Notes: generated by a model from the sequence alone, not told the origin. Positions 30,937 through 40,525 are shown, counted from the first letter of the stretch. The stretch: 64,000 nt of DNA from a bacterium (GCA_004322275.1 SCTA01000029.1:1-64000), one strand, 5' to 3'. Numbers and translations: made by a program.

Positions 30937-32149
30937 GGGCGGTAGGCTCCCCTCCGTTCGGACGAAAGAGAGCCCGCACGGTGTACTGGCCCATCGGAAG
31001 CGGCCTGCCGTGGGTGTCGGTCAGCTCCCAGATGAAGTTCCTAATCTCGCCCTGAGCCATCTTTACCGGCGTTCCCAGCGTGCTGGAGGTGAAGACCACG
31101 TTGCCGGCGGCGTTTAGCACCTCAATGGGGTATTCGCCGTCGATCGCTATCGGCTCCTTCGCAGCGAGCTGGAGGGTCACGCGCCTGTCCTCCCCCGGCG
31201 GGCAGTCGAGGCAGCGGAAGGTAGCGCTCTCGCTCTCCTCGAATTCCTGGCCGAGGGACTGCCTGCTTCCAGAGACCCTTCCCACCAGCTCCGCCACTCC
31301 CTTCTTTTCCCGGAGAACCTTGCCTATGGCCGTCCTGTTCGCGTCGACGGAAAGCTCGCCGAGGGCGCGGATAACCGCTTCCGCGTCGGCCTCGCCAAGT
31401 CCGTAGACGTCGGGGTGGGCTTCGAGCCAGATGGCGCCATCGGGAGTCAGGGCCAGTCTCGTCTGAAGGTAGACCGACACAAGTTCCATCCCCGGCCGGG
31501 CGATTCTGACCAGCTTTTCCATGTCTTCCGCCCCGAGCCGTATGTGTTTCGCCGATTCGTGGGTTCCGATGGTGGAGGTGAAGGGGGTCGCGTGGAGGGA
31601 AAGATTGAAGGAGGTGAGCGAAATCCAGTAGGGGCCGAGTGAGTTCGCCTCGTCCGGCGGGGAATGGCGCCGGGAGGAGAGGGATTCCCGTTCCCGCTCA
31701 ATCGCCCGGGAGCCGGGGTAGGCGCGGTCAGGAAATATCCCGGCGGAAAGGATCGTGAAGTCGCCGGTGGGGGTCTGCTTCTTCGGGTCGCCGAAGCCCG
31801 CCGGGTAACGGCCGAGAAGCTGTCCGCCCTCGAAGCGGTAGAGCATGCCCCCGGCTATGTCCGCCACTAAACCGTTGCCGCTGACGGAGGGAACAACCCT
31901 GCGGGTGTTTATCGTCAGAATCTTTCCGGCGGGAAGTTTTTTAACGTCGGTGATGGAGTTGTCCCGCATGATAGAGGAGACCTTGACGCCGTGACGGGCG
32001 CTAAGGTAATCGAGGGTATCTCCCTGCTCGACAAGAACTTCGCGGTACTCCCCGGAGACGGAATTGAACACCGGCACCGAAACAGCCGCTCCCTTCGCCC
32101 CGGAAGGCAGGAGGCCCAAAAGAACGGCGAGGGCCAGCAGCCTTCGCAT
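30908..32149 (-). CDS. LysM plus degenerate YkuD (L,D-transpeptidase-like) secreted protein
   Basis: A 413-residue exported protein with signal peptide MRRLLALAVLLGLLPSGAKG. A LysM domain at about residues 40-85 (VEQGDTLDYLSARHGVKVSSIM) binds peptidoglycan, followed by a YkuD-like domain (YRFEGGQLLGRYPAGFGDPKKQTPTGDFTI). Canonical L,D-transpeptidases end this domain with SHGC-I-R, using the Cys to crosslink peptidoglycan or anchor lipoprotein. Here the equivalent is SAKH-I-R, so the catalytic Cys is a His and the preceding His is lost. The C-terminal part has beta-sandwich character (FIWELTDTHGRPLPMGQYTVRA). The ATG at 32149 overlaps the lgt stop (TGATG). Confidence 0.82.
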   Translation of the reverse strand: MRRLLALAVLLGLLPSGAKGAAVSVPVFNSVSGEYREVLVEQGDTLDYLSARHGVKVSSIMRDNSITDVKKLPAGKILTINTRRVVPSVSGNGLVADIAGGMLYRFEGGQLLGRYPAGFGDPKKQTPTGDFTILSAGIFPDRAYPGSRAIERERESLSSRRHSPPDEANSLGPYWISLTSFNLSLHATPFTSTIGTHESAKHIRLGAEDMEKLVRIARPGMELVSVYLQTRLALTPDGAIWLEAHPDVYGLGEADAEAVIRALGELSVDANRTAIGKVLREKKGVAELVGRVSGSRQSLGQEFEESESATFRCLDCPPGEDRRVTLQLAAKEPIAIDGEYPIEVLNAAGNVVFTSSTLGTPVKMAQGEIRNFIWELTDTHGRPLPMGQYTVRALFRPNGGEPTALSLPLWADQ

Positions 32150-32952
32150 CAAGCCGCCAGGTTTCTCCGAAGAGAAATGAAGAGCCATACGAATCCCGCG
32201 ATTATGAAGGGGATGGAGAGGTACTGGCCTTCCGTCAGCGGAGACGATTCGGGTGAGAGGGCCTGGTATTCCTTTACGAATTCAACCAGAAAGCGGCCCG
32301 AGAAGTAGAGGATCAGGCACAGGGAGATCATGACCCCTCTCGGCCGTTTCTCCCCTCCGAGGAGTTTGTCGGCAAGAAGGAGGAGGAAAAGGATGAGAAA
32401 GCCCATCAAGGCCTCGTAAATCTGGCTGGGGTGGCGGTAGGGGACCTTTTCGGGAGACAACAGGTAATCGAACCTCGGGAACTTCACCCCCCAGGAAACG
32501 CCGGTTACCCTGCCGACTATCTCCGAATTCATGAAATTGCCGATGCGTACCCAGGCCGCGGCCCAGGCGATGGAGAAACTGAATCTGTCAGCCACCTCCT
32601 CCATGCTCATCTTTTCGCGGCGGGAATACCACCAGAGGGTTATCACGAGAGCGATAGCCGCGCCGTGGCTGGCGAGGCCGCCCTCCCAGAAGGCCAGAAT
32701 CCTCACGGGGTGGGAGAAAAAATAGCCGGGCTCGTAAAAGATGACGTGACCGAGCCTCGCGCCTACGATAACCGCGAGGACGGCGGGCATCAGAATGCGC
32801 TCCGCCGCCTCTTCCGAGCGCCCGGCGCGCAGCATCTGCCAGCGCCAGAGGAGATACCCGCCGAGAAGGCCGACGAGGAAACAGACGCCGTAATAGCGTA
32901 TCTGCAAAGGCCCGATGTGGACAAGGACCGGGTCAACGTTCCAGACGTACAA
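32149..32952 (-). CDS. lgt: Prolipoprotein diacylglyceryl transferase
   Basis: The 267-residue integral membrane enzyme transfers diacylglycerol from phosphatidylglycerol to the lipobox cysteine of prolipoproteins. Recognisable pieces are IRYYGVCFLVGLLGGYLLW, GARLGHVIFYEP, the FWEGGLASHGAAIA loop with its essential His, and the signature RIGNFMNSEIVGR, then YRHPSQIYEA. About seven membrane spans are visible. A TGATG overlap couples its stop to the secreted YkuD-like gene downstream. Upstream is a divergent intergenic region with a long inverted repeat. Confidence 0.97.
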   Translation of the reverse strand: MYVWNVDPVLVHIGPLQIRYYGVCFLVGLLGGYLLWRWQMLRAGRSEEAAERILMPAVLAVIVGARLGHVIFYEPGYFFSHPVRILAFWEGGLASHGAAIALVITLWWYSRREKMSMEEVADRFSFSIAWAAAWVRIGNFMNSEIVGRVTGVSWGVKFPRFDYLLSPEKVPYRHPSQIYEALMGFLILFLLLLADKLLGGEKRPRGVMISLCLILYFSGRFLVEFVKEYQALSPESSPLTEGQYLSIPFIIAGFVWLFISLRRNLAA

Positions 32953-33008
32953 AAAAAGCTCCTTGAAAAAACAAACTTGCGGGAAACACCCCGGAGAGTA
33001 TGCAAAAA

Positions 33009-33051
33009 GGTTTTAATTTCGTAAAGGTCAAAGCACTCTTGAATTAAAACC
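33009..33051. promoter_or_regulatory. Ten-bp inverted repeat in the lgt divergent region
   Basis: GGTTTTAATT (33009-33018) and its exact reverse complement AATTAAAACC (33042-33051) lie 23 bp apart between the divergent lgt and phosphodiester-glycosidase-like genes. It could be a regulator site or a weak stem. No T-run or promoter hexamer is convincingly tied to it. Confidence 0.5.
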
Positions 33052-33103
33052 GTTATGATTTTAAAAGTATCCGAGACTTTATAACACCCTGAGGAATAAG
33101 AGG

Positions 33104-33934
33104 TTGGACAAAACCTTCCGGACAAGGCTTAAAAAGGCGGCGGTATTTCTTGCGGCCCTGTCGGCGCTTGTCTTTTTATCAGTCAGGCTTGCGGGCGTCC
33201 CCGGCTGGTCTTCCCGTTTCAAGACCCTCGAACCGGGGGTCGAATTCGCGGAATTTGAACTGTCTCCGGAGGCGGGCGACGGGGACAGCCTCGTCCGCGT
33301 CGTGAGAATAGACCCCAATCTGCTCACAATGAAACTTTATTCGGCCCTGGAGCCCGGCGAAGGAGGGGTCAGCAGGACGGTCAGGGATTGGGCGGCCAGA
33401 AAAAACCTGTGCGTCGCCATCAACGCCTCGATGTACCAGGAAGACGGCGTCACGAGCGTCAGCCTTCTTCGGAAGCGCGGCTACGTCAACAACCCCCGCC
33501 TTACGCAGAACCAGTCGGTGCTGCTCTTCGACCCCGTCGAAGACGGTTTGCCTCCCGTGGACATCATCGATCTCGAAGAAGAAGACCTTGCCAAACTGGA
33601 GAAGTACGAGGGGGCGGTGCAGTCCATACGGATGCTCTCCGGCAAGCGCGAAAACACCTGGACCCGGCAGGAGAAAAAATGGCCCGCCGCGCTCGTCGGA
33701 ATGGACAAAAAGGGGAGGGTGCTTTTCATCCACACAAAATCCTCCCTCTCCATGCACGACCTCGTCGAAATCCTGCTGGACCTTCCCATCGGCCTTAAAA
33801 AACTTCAGTACGCCGAGGGCGGCAACGAGGCCCAGCTTCTCGTTGACGCCGGGAGTCTGCGCGGGTTTTATGCTCCGGCGGGGGTGGGGTGGGCGGTGCC
33901 GAACGTTTTGGGTTTCGAGAGAAAACAGCAATAA
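33104..33934 (+). CDS. Phosphodiester glycosidase-family (NAGPA/DUF2233-like) protein
   Basis: A 276-residue protein with an N-terminal membrane anchor or signal (AVFLAALSALVFLSVRLAG). The core resembles the phosphodiester-glycosidase family: a mid-protein CVAINASMYQEDGVTSVSLLRKRGYVN and a C-terminal LQYAEGGNEAQLLVD. The latter corresponds to the family DGG-x-S-x-x-L motif with Glu replacing the usual Asp. Members hydrolyse sugar phosphodiesters at the cell surface; the substrate here is unknown. The start is TTG at 33104, preceded by GAGGAATAAGAGG. It is transcribed divergently from lgt. Confidence 0.72.
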   Translation: MDKTFRTRLKKAAVFLAALSALVFLSVRLAGVPGWSSRFKTLEPGVEFAEFELSPEAGDGDSLVRVVRIDPNLLTMKLYSALEPGEGGVSRTVRDWAARKNLCVAINASMYQEDGVTSVSLLRKRGYVNNPRLTQNQSVLLFDPVEDGLPPVDIIDLEEEDLAKLEKYEGAVQSIRMLSGKRENTWTRQEKKWPAALVGMDKKGRVLFIHTKSSLSMHDLVEILLDLPIGLKKLQYAEGGNEAQLLVDAGSLRGFYAPAGVGWAVPNVLGFERKQQ

Positions 33935-34260
33935 TCCGGCGCATCCTTTCCGTCCCCGGCATCGTCATGTCCTCGCTCAAGGTCTCGACGTAGCGCTGCT
34001 ACTGTCTCGCCCTCTCGCTGCGGGATTCCTCGCCGGGAACGGAAAGCCGCGCCGTAGCTTTAGCGAAGGCGGGTCGCCGAAATAGTTTGCCGGATTTGAA
34101 AAAACTTCTCCGTTATTCATGGGCATACGAATGTAGGTTGCGGTTGAGCGGCCAAACCCCGGAAGCAAGACTGTTGTAAAAGCTGAACCGTCTGCGGATC
34201 GAGATTATCGTAACCGGTAAGCGAAACCCAACAATTACAATTTGGATTGTTTAAGAGACG
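33935..34260. repeat. Intergenic stretch with dispersed repeat
   Basis: No gene is supported. Positions about 33988-34092 hold another copy of the dispersed intergenic element: GTAGCGCTGCTACTGTCTCG, then GGGATTCCTCGCCGG, AAGCCGCGCCG, and GCCGAAATAGTTTGCCG. The remainder to 34260 shows nothing beyond a short minus-strand open frame with no recognisable protein, probably chance. Confidence 0.7.
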
Positions 34261-34295
34261 AAAAAGGGGAGGAGCGAATGCTCTTCCCCTTTTTG
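34261..34295. terminator. Bidirectional terminator
   Basis: A 15-bp stem (34261-34275 with 34280-34294, one G-T pair) with a 4-nt loop has A-rich and T-rich flanks, so it can stop transcription in both directions. It lies downstream of the leftward OmpA-like gene. Confidence 0.88.
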
Positions 34296-34346
34296 TACTC
34301 AGTAAATTGCCCGAAGGCGCTGGCAGTGGTTTTTTTGTTAACCTGT

Positions 34347-35225
34347 TTACTTCGCCACTGGAGTGAGGATTATCTCCACCCTGCGGTTCTTGATGCGGTT
34401 GGCCTCTTTGTCGTTCGGCGCGACGGGATGGTACTGGGCCTTGCCGACAGCCTCCATGCGGGCGGGGTCGATCGACTTGCCCCACTGGAAGTAGCGCACC
34501 ACGGATGCGGCCCTTGCCGCGGAGAGTTCCCAGTTGGAGGGCCATTTGTCTTTGATGGTGGGACCGACGGCCATGTCGTCGGTGTGGCCCTCGACGCGGA
34601 TTCTGTCTTTGGAGCCCGCCAGCGCGCCGGCGACCTTGTCGAGAATTACCGCGCCGGAAGCTTTTATCTCGGCGGTGCCCTGATCGAAAAGGATCGAGTC
34701 GAGAACCCTCAGGGAAACGCCCGTCTTCAGCTTTTCAATCTCCACGTTCTTGTCGGCCAGCTCTTTTTCGAGGCGTTTTCTGAGATCCGCCTCCTGCTGG
34801 CGGATCGCCTCCGCTTCCCTGCGCGCTTTTTCAAGGTCTTCCTTGATAGCTCCCGACTCGTCGCGGCACGCCTTGAGAGCAAGGTTCAGTTCCTGACTCC
34901 CGGTGCTGCCCTGCATCGCGGTTAGCTTGCTCTGGGCGGCGAGAAGGTCGGCCTGAGCCTTCTTCAGTTCGCTTTCGGTTCTTTTGAGCCCGGATTCGCA
35001 GCCGAAGAGGCCGGTTTTGTTCTTGTCCAGTTCGGTGCGGGCGTTGTTGAGTTCGGAACGCAGTTTTTCCTGCTCGGCCCTTGCATCGTCCCTGTCCTTG
35101 TTGCAGGTTCCAAGGTCGGTCTGGCAGGCGGCAAGCGCCGCTTCCTTCTCGGCATAGAGCTGCTTTGATACGCCGCAGCCGGCCAGGAGAGAAGCCGATG
35201 CCAGGATAATCAATAACCTTTTCAT
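34347..35225 (-). CDS. OmpA-family peptidoglycan-binding lipoprotein with coiled coil
   Basis: A 292-residue lipoprotein. The signal peptide ends in the lipobox LLAGC (Cys17). Residues ~25-165 form a long charged coiled coil (alternating KxxSEL/EKLRSEL heptads). An OmpA-type C-terminal domain follows at ~170-290: SILFDQGTAEIKASGAVILDKVA, VEGHTDDM, NWELSAARAASVVRYF, and NRIKNRRVEIIL. The Asp and Arg of this domain bind diaminopimelate in peptidoglycan. It resembles Pal/MotB-like tethering proteins; the coiled coil would span the periplasm. AAGGAGGCC precedes the ATG. Confidence 0.92.
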   Translation of the reverse strand: MKRLLIILASASLLAGCGVSKQLYAEKEAALAACQTDLGTCNKDRDDARAEQEKLRSELNNARTELDKNKTGLFGCESGLKRTESELKKAQADLLAAQSKLTAMQGSTGSQELNLALKACRDESGAIKEDLEKARREAEAIRQQEADLRKRLEKELADKNVEIEKLKTGVSLRVLDSILFDQGTAEIKASGAVILDKVAGALAGSKDRIRVEGHTDDMAVGPTIKDKWPSNWELSAARAASVVRYFQWGKSIDPARMEAVGKAQYHPVAPNDKEANRIKNRRVEIILTPVAK

Positions 35226-35337
35226 AAAAAGGCCTCCTTAAGTGGAGTGTGTTCAGCTAATAGTCCGGTTAGACTATAGGGCATGAAAACAACAGTCAAG
35301 AGGGGAAAAACCAGTAAATTCCCTGCTTTTCATAAAG

Positions 35338-35366
35338 TTGAGGCAATTTATTGTAAATTGTATTAA
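35338..35366 (+). promoter_or_regulatory. Promoter with exact palindrome filling the spacer
   Basis: TTGAGG (35338-35343) and TATTAA (35361-35366) are 17 bp apart. The 17-bp spacer is itself a palindrome: CAATTTA-TTG-TAAATTG (35344-35360). This is upstream of the hybrid kinase at 35470 and divergent from the OmpA-like gene. A regulator bound there would directly compete with RNA polymerase. Sequence is direct; regulation is inferred. Confidence 0.6.
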
Positions 35367-35469
35367 AATAGTAACAATTATCATGTTCGACGTAACATCC
35401 TGAAAGAACAGATTGAACTCTCCCGCAGGATGACACGGCGTCCGGGCAAATCCTTACGGATGGGCAGTG

Positions 35470-38400
35470 ATGACCACAGAGACCGAATCTCATCTTAAAT
35501 TCGTAGGCTACGCTGTACTGATTGTGGCCGGGCTTCTGGTTTCCATTATCATGGGCCTCTACCTGTTGCAAAAGACCCAGATAGGAAGGGAGGTCGACGC
35601 AAGCCTCAGGTCAGCCGAAAACCTGCTTCACTTTCACGTCGATAAAGACACCGAGATTATAAGCGCCCTCCTCGATCAGACAATCGAAAATCCCGAACTG
35701 AAAGACGCCTGGAATAAAAACGACCGTAAAGCCCTTCTTTCCGTCGCCGAACCCCTTTACTGGAAAGCCAACAGGGATTTTCGCATAACCCATTTTTACT
35801 TCCACGATACGAACGGCGTGAATTTCCTGCGAGTTCACACCCCCGCCAGGTTCGGCGACAAGATAGACAGGGTATCCCTCAAAAAGGCGATAAAGACAGG
35901 GAAGCCCGCATCTGCGCTTGAACTGGGCCCCCTCGGCACCTTTACCCTGCGGGTCGTGTATCCGTGGCGCGACAAGGGGCGGGTAATCGGGTACGTGGAG
36001 ATGGGTGAGGAGATCGGCCACGTTCTCCAGAGCCTGAAGACGACTCTGGGCAACGACTGGCTGCTTACTCTCAATAAGGAGTGGCTTGATCGCGCTGGGT
36101 GGGAGACCGGGGCGGGTTTCTTCGGAAGCCGTTCAAAATGGGACGATTTTTCCTCCATCGTCGTAGTCCAGAGCACATTTTCGGAGAATCTGGCCGAGTT
36201 CGGCAAAACACTCAATTCCCCCGCGCCTTCAAAGAGAACCGATCTGGAAACGGAAATCGGCCTTCGCCGCTACCGGGTGGACTGGGTTTCTCTCGGCGAC
36301 GCCGGCCGCGGCGAAGTGGGAAGGCTTTATATCTTCGTAGACGTCACAGAGCAACAGATGATTACCCGAAGGCTCTTCGCCACGATGATCCTCATCGGGA
36401 TGCTCGGAATAATAGGAGTTATCGCCTTTTTCGTCTTTTCCCTCTCCAGGCAAAAGCGCCTGCTTCACTCGATGCACCTCGAAAACCTCCTTTCGGAGAG
36501 CAAAAAGAGAGAGGAGGAGCGCGAGCAGCACGTAGCCCAGATCGAAGAGGCGAAGGAAGCGCTCTCCCGCCAGACTCTGCTTCTGGGGTCGATACTCGAC
36601 GCCATACCTACGCCGATAACCTTCAAGGATTCCGAGGGGCGGTACCTGGGCTGCAACAGCGCCTACAGCGACTTTTTCGGCTTGTCCCAGGAAGAACTCA
36701 AGGGCAGGAAACCGGAAGATGTCTTTCCGGGGGATGACGGCGTAATAGAACAGGAGGCGGACAGGGCGGTTCTGGAGAAGGGCGGGAGAATATCCTACGA
36801 AATGACGGTCAAGGACCTTTCAGGCAGCAGGAAGGATTTATTCGCGTCAAAGGCCTCCTTTCACTCCCCGGACGGACGCACAGAAGGAATCGTCGGGGCA
36901 ATGTTCGATATAACCCAGCAAAAAGAGGTCGAAAGGCAACTACGTGAGAGAGAAGAGCGGCTACGGTCGATCTTCTCCAACGCCATGGACGGAATCTACG
37001 CCTGCGACCCCTCCGGAAAGTTTATTTCCGCAAACCCCGCCCTTTGCAAGATGCTGGGCTATACCGAAGAGGAGCTCGCGGAATTTACCCTTACCGACGT
37101 AACTCACCCGGAAGACAGAAGACAAAGCTCCCTTGCCCTCGCGCAGGTGCTTACCGGCAACCGCCAGACCGCGAACATAGAGACCCGGCTCCTCTCCAAG
37201 AGGGGCGAGGTGGTTCTGGTGCGGCTCACCGCCTCCTGGGTCTTCGACGAGCGCAGAAACCCGCAATTCACCATCGGCATAGTTCACGACGTAACGCAGG
37301 AGAAGGCCTCCGAGGAAGACCGCAGGAGGCTTATAACCGCCGTCACCCAGGCTGACGAGGGGATCGTCGTCACCGGCCCGGACGGGGTGATCCTGTTCGT
37401 AAACCCGGCCTTTGAGAGGATAACGGGCTATACCGCCGAAGAGGCGGTGGAAAAAAAAACCGACATCCTCAAAAGCGGTTTACACAGCGTCGAATTTTAT
37501 GAAAATCTCTGGAGGACGATCCGCTCCGGCAAGGTCTGGAGGGGCGGCTTTACAAACAAGAAGAAGAACGGAGAAGTCTACAAGGAGCGCTGCACTATCT
37601 CGCCCGTCCGTGACGACAGCGGGCGGATAACCAACTACGTCGCGGTCAAGCAGGACATCTCGCGGGAGACCGAGCTCGAAGACCAGCTTCGGCAGGCGCA
37701 GAAGATGGAGGCGGTCGGCACCCTCGCCGGGGGAGTCGCCCACGATTTCAACAACCTTCTTCAGGTGATCAGCGGCTGTACCCAGATTATGAGCCATACT
37801 CTGGAGGATAAGCCGGAAAACGTTTACCTGGAAAAGATATCTTCCGCCGTGGACCGGGGAGCCGACCTTGTAAACCGCATCCTCACCTTCAGCAGGCCCA
37901 GCCCTCAGGAGATACACACCTTCTCGATAAACCTGAACGTCGCAAACGCCTTGAGAATGCTGGAACAGGCGCTTCCGAAGAACGTCGTCATTGAAAACAA
38001 CCTTGCCTCCGGGCTTTCTCCCATAAACGGCGTTCCCGACCAGATAGAGCAGATCGTAATAAACCTTGCCACGAACGCCAGAGACGCCATGCCGGGCGGC
38101 GGAACGATAAGGGTGACAACCGCCAACGTGCCGGTATCGGCGGGGCTGGAAGGTGAAGCGAAGGGGCCTTTCGTCAGGCTTCTGGTGGAAGACAGCGGGC
38201 AGGGCATCGCCAAAGAGATACGCGACAGGATTTTCGAGCCCTTCTTCACCACCAAGGAGGTCGGCAAGGGCACGGGCCTCGGCCTCTACACCGTCTACAA
38301 CATCGTGAGAAATCACGACGGTGAGATCTTCTGCCACGCCCTGCCCGGCGGAGGGACAGGTTTTGAAATACTCTTCCCGGTCGCCGCCGAGCGGCGCAGG

Positions 38401-38814
38401 CTTGTGAAAGAGGCGAAGCCCATTCCCGCTTCGAGACTGCCCGAAGGCAAGGAGAACATCCTCATCGTCGACGACGAGCCCGCAATACTCATGTCCACAA
38501 GGGAACTTCTGGAACTTCGGGGGTTTCGGACCTCCGGAGCCCTGAGCGGCGAAGAGGCCCTTCGGATTTACTCCGCCGACTGGGAGAATATAGACCTCGT
38601 TATGGCTGACCTCGGCATGCCCGGCATGGGAGGCGTAGAGTTGATTTCGGAACTGAAGAGGATCAACCCTAAAGTCAGAATCATCATCGCCAGCGGATAC
38701 GCCGAGAACACCATTGACGAGCAGATGAAGGGTTTGAGCTCTTACATTTGGGTCAGAAAACCCTTCAGATTCGACAAACTCGTCCTCTCTGTGCGAGAAG
38801 CCCTCGACAACTGA
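35470..38814 (+). CDS. Membrane hybrid histidine kinase (sensor-PASx3-HisKA-HATPase-REC)
   Basis: A 1114-residue hybrid kinase. TM1 at ~12-36 is followed by a ~265-residue periplasmic sensor domain of the Cache type ([22 protein letters not shown]), then TM2 at ~303-326. A short coiled coil is followed by PAS domains at ~375-490, 490-615 and 620-740. The phosphoacceptor His is ~758 ([12 protein letters not shown]), the HATPase has [13 protein letters not shown] and GKGTGLGLY, and the C-terminal receiver begins NILIVDDEP with acceptor Asp in [11 protein letters not shown]. The chain is a complete phosphorelay core without an obvious output domain. ATG 35470 is taken over the GTG immediately before it. 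No dedicated response regulator is adjacent. Confidence 0.93.
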   Translation: MTTETESHLKFVGYAVLIVAGLLVSIIMGLYLLQKTQIGREVDASLRSAENLLHFHVDKDTEIISALLDQTIENPELKDAWNKNDRKALLSVAEPLYWKANRDFRITHFYFHDTNGVNFLRVHTPARFGDKIDRVSLKKAIKTGKPASALELGPLGTFTLRVVYPWRDKGRVIGYVEMGEEIGHVLQSLKTTLGNDWLLTLNKEWLDRAGWETGAGFFGSRSKWDDFSSIVVVQSTFSENLAEFGKTLNSPAPSKRTDLETEIGLRRYRVDWVSLGDAGRGEVGRLYIFVDVTEQQMITRRLFATMILIGMLGIIGVIAFFVFSLSRQKRLLHSMHLENLLSESKKREEEREQHVAQIEEAKEALSRQTLLLGSILDAIPTPITFKDSEGRYLGCNSAYSDFFGLSQEELKGRKPEDVFPGDDGVIEQEADRAVLEKGGRISYEMTVKDLSGSRKDLFASKASFHSPDGRTEGIVGAMFDITQQKEVERQLREREERLRSIFSNAMDGIYACDPSGKFISANPALCKMLGYTEEELAEFTLTDVTHPEDRRQSSLALAQVLTGNRQTANIETRLLSKRGEVVLVRLTASWVFDERRNPQFTIGIVHDVTQEKASEEDRRRLITAVTQADEGIVVTGPDGVILFVNPAFERITGYTAEEAVEKKTDILKSGLHSVEFYENLWRTIRSGKVWRGGFTNKKKNGEVYKERCTISPVRDDSGRITNYVAVKQDISRETELEDQLRQAQKMEAVGTLAGGVAHDFNNLLQVISGCTQIMSHTLEDKPENVYLEKISSAVDRGADLVNRILTFSRPSPQEIHTFSINLNVANALRMLEQALPKNVVIENNLASGLSPINGVPDQIEQIVINLATNARDAMPGGGTIRVTTANVPVSAGLEGEAKGPFVRLLVEDSGQGIAKEIRDRIFEPFFTTKEVGKGTGLGLYTVYNIVRNHDGEIFCHALPGGGTGFEILFPVAAERRRLVKEAKPIPASRLPEGKENILIVDDEPAILMSTRELLELRGFRTSGALSGEEALRIYSADWENIDLVMADLGMPGMGGVELISELKRINPKVRIIIASGYAENTIDEQMKGLSSYIWVRKPFRFDKLVLSVREALDN

Positions 38815-39024
38815 TTCCCTGATAAAACTTCTTCACGCCATAAAAAAAACCGGCAGCGGTTGACCGCGCCCGGCCTTTGCATTATCCTTCTCTTGCGCTT
38901 TAAAACCACGTTATATTCCATTGTCGTCTCCCCGGAGACCCTTTAGCGCGTGATGAAAAAGGTGGGGAAGCATTGGAGATAAAAACAAAGGGTGTGTTTG
39001 CCAGCACCTCTAAACGAGGGTTCC

Positions 39025-39501
39025 ATGCAGGAAATCCATGTCGCCGAAAGTGAAGGCCGGGAAAGCACGGCGCTCAAGAACCTCTCCAACAGCGAGCCTT
39101 TTGCCCGCCTGCTTGGAATCCGCTGCCTTAAGGTCGATCCGGGTTACGCGCTTTGCGAGATGGAAGTTTCAGGCTCTATGACCAACCTTTTCGGAACCGC
39201 CCACGGAGGAGCCATCTTCGGGCTTATGGACGAGGCGTTCCAGCTTGCCTGCAACTCCCGGGGGTGCGCCGCCTACGCCCTGAATATCTCGGTGACTTAC
39301 GTCACGGCCTCGAGGCCCGGCGACGTTCTTGCCGCCGAGGCTGTCGAGGTCGCGACGACCGCCAGAACCGGTGTTTACGATTTGAAGGTTACCCTGAGAA
39401 ACGGAACCCTGATAGCTTCGGCGCAGGCCATAGCGTACAGGAAAAAAGAGCCCGCGCCGTTTCTTGCCGTAGATGCGGATTCCACGGGGCAAAGCGCCTG
39501 A
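39025..39501 (+). CDS. PaaI-type hotdog thioesterase
   Basis: A 158-residue single-hotdog protein: GIRCLKVDPGYALCEMEVSGSM, then the characteristic NLFGTAHGGAIFGLMDEAFQLAC helix, then LNISVTYVTASRPGDVLAAEAVEV. The HGGAIF...DEAF segment supplies the catalytic Asp/Glu region of PaaI-like acyl-CoA thioesterases, which hydrolyse aryl- or acyl-CoA. The exact substrate cannot be told. I chose the ATG at 39025 because GAGGG lies 5 nt upstream; an in-frame GTG 11 codons earlier lacks such a site. It stands alone, with repeats after it. Confidence 0.88.
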   Translation: MQEIHVAESEGRESTALKNLSNSEPFARLLGIRCLKVDPGYALCEMEVSGSMTNLFGTAHGGAIFGLMDEAFQLACNSRGCAAYALNISVTYVTASRPGDVLAAEAVEVATTARTGVYDLKVTLRNGTLIASAQAIAYRKKEPAPFLAVDADSTGQSA

Positions 39502-39875
39502 TCTTCCTTCGCTAAAACCAATAAGTCGGGGAATTATTCGCCGAAAGAGGAAGACGGGGCGGAAAGGATGCGCCGGATAACAGCCGGAAAACTTGTCAAA
39601 AACGTCGCGAGAAGCCCCGTATTGACCTTCGCCCGAGAAACAACACCAATATCCGACGAGTGAGTTTACCGGCGCGGTTTTCCGCTCCCGGCGAGAAATC
39701 CCACAGCGAAAGGGCGATGCAGATAACGGCCTGAAAGCTTGTCAAAAACGTCGCGAGAAGCCCCGGATTCAAGGAGACGCGCAGCGAGAAGCGAGACATA
39801 ACCGGGTGTTAGGCGAGCGACGAGCGAGCACGCGACGCGGTAGACGGGGCTCGCAGCAGTTTTTGGCAGGCTTTC
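39502..39875. repeat. Intergenic repeat cluster
   Basis: No gene is supported. A 44-bp imperfect direct repeat occurs at 39576-39619 and 39722-39765, sharing CTTGTCAAAAACGTCGCGAG and AAGCCCCG. Between them, about 39669-39717 is an inverted version of the dispersed element seen at 34.0 kb (CGGCGCGG...TCCCGGCGAG...AGCGAAAGGGCGA). The rest is high-GC with short conflicting frames. Confidence 0.7.
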
Positions 39876-40403
39876 CTAGCGGTATTCGACCTTCTCCTTA
39901 TACTCCGCCAATCTCGATTTCAGATGGTTTACTTCCGTCAGAAGCCCCAGAGTGTCCACTCCCTTGCCTGTAGCCGTGCGGATGTTGACGTCGGCGTTGT
40001 CGAGAATGGTCGCGGCCGACCCGATTGAGAGGTTGAGCGCGGACTCGTGGTCGGGTATGAGGAGATATTCCTTTGGAATCGAGGTCACCGCCGCCGCCTC
40101 GATGAATTCCAGGGCTATCTTGGCTCTGGCTATCTCTTTTTTCAGCATCTCGCTCAGGTCGTAAGGGGACTGGGCTTTGCGTATCTCCAGATAACTGTCC
40201 GCGTCTTCTTCGGCGAGGGTCAGAAACTCCTTGGCGTAAGCCAGAAACACGTCCGTTTCGCCTCCGCAGAGCCTGCATATTTTCGCGAAGAGCGCCGAGT
40301 GGCTCGCCAGAGTGACGTAGGCGAGCGCCCCGCCGGCAGGCGTGGCCCTCCTTGAAGCGAGCATGTCGAGCCACTGGGAAAGAGGGATATCGGAAAAACG
40401 CAT
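39876..40403 (-). CDS. Cyclodeaminase/cyclohydrolase (FTCD_C)-family protein
   Basis: A 175-residue all-helical protein matching the formiminotransferase-cyclodeaminase C-terminal family. The N-terminal part has SQWLDMLASRRATPAGGALAYVTLASHSALF (the P-x-G-G-G/A motif of the family) and the C-terminal part VNIRTATGKGVDTLG. Relatives convert formimino- or methenyl-tetrahydrofolate derivatives. Several stand-alone bacterial members have unclear folate substrates, so the reaction is only likely. I took the second ATG (40403), which has AGAGG 9 nt upstream, over the ATG two codons earlier. Confidence 0.85.
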   Translation of the reverse strand: MRFSDIPLSQWLDMLASRRATPAGGALAYVTLASHSALFAKICRLCGGETDVFLAYAKEFLTLAEEDADSYLEIRKAQSPYDLSEMLKKEIARAKIALEFIEAAAVTSIPKEYLLIPDHESALNLSIGSAATILDNADVNIRTATGKGVDTLGLLTEVNHLKSRLAEYKEKVEYR

Positions 40404-40525
40404 GATCATTTACCTCTGGCGCTGTTATTGAGAGAAAAACCGCCTGCGAGAGATACCCTAAGAGTGCCACGCGCCGGGGCTTTGACAACCGTGAGGGAAT
40501 GAAATCGCTCTCCTGCGGCTAAAGG

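Noticed and set aside
34117-34260. Minus-strand frame ending TGYDNLDPQTVQLLQQSC as a possible small protein
   Set aside because: It would have to start inside the OmpA-like gene and cross a strong terminator; no start or ribosome-binding site of its own.
38820-38885. A hairpin near CCGGCAGCGGTTGACCGCG as terminator for the large kinase
   Set aside because: The stem has internal mismatches, and the long A-run is upstream rather than a T-run downstream for rightward transcription.
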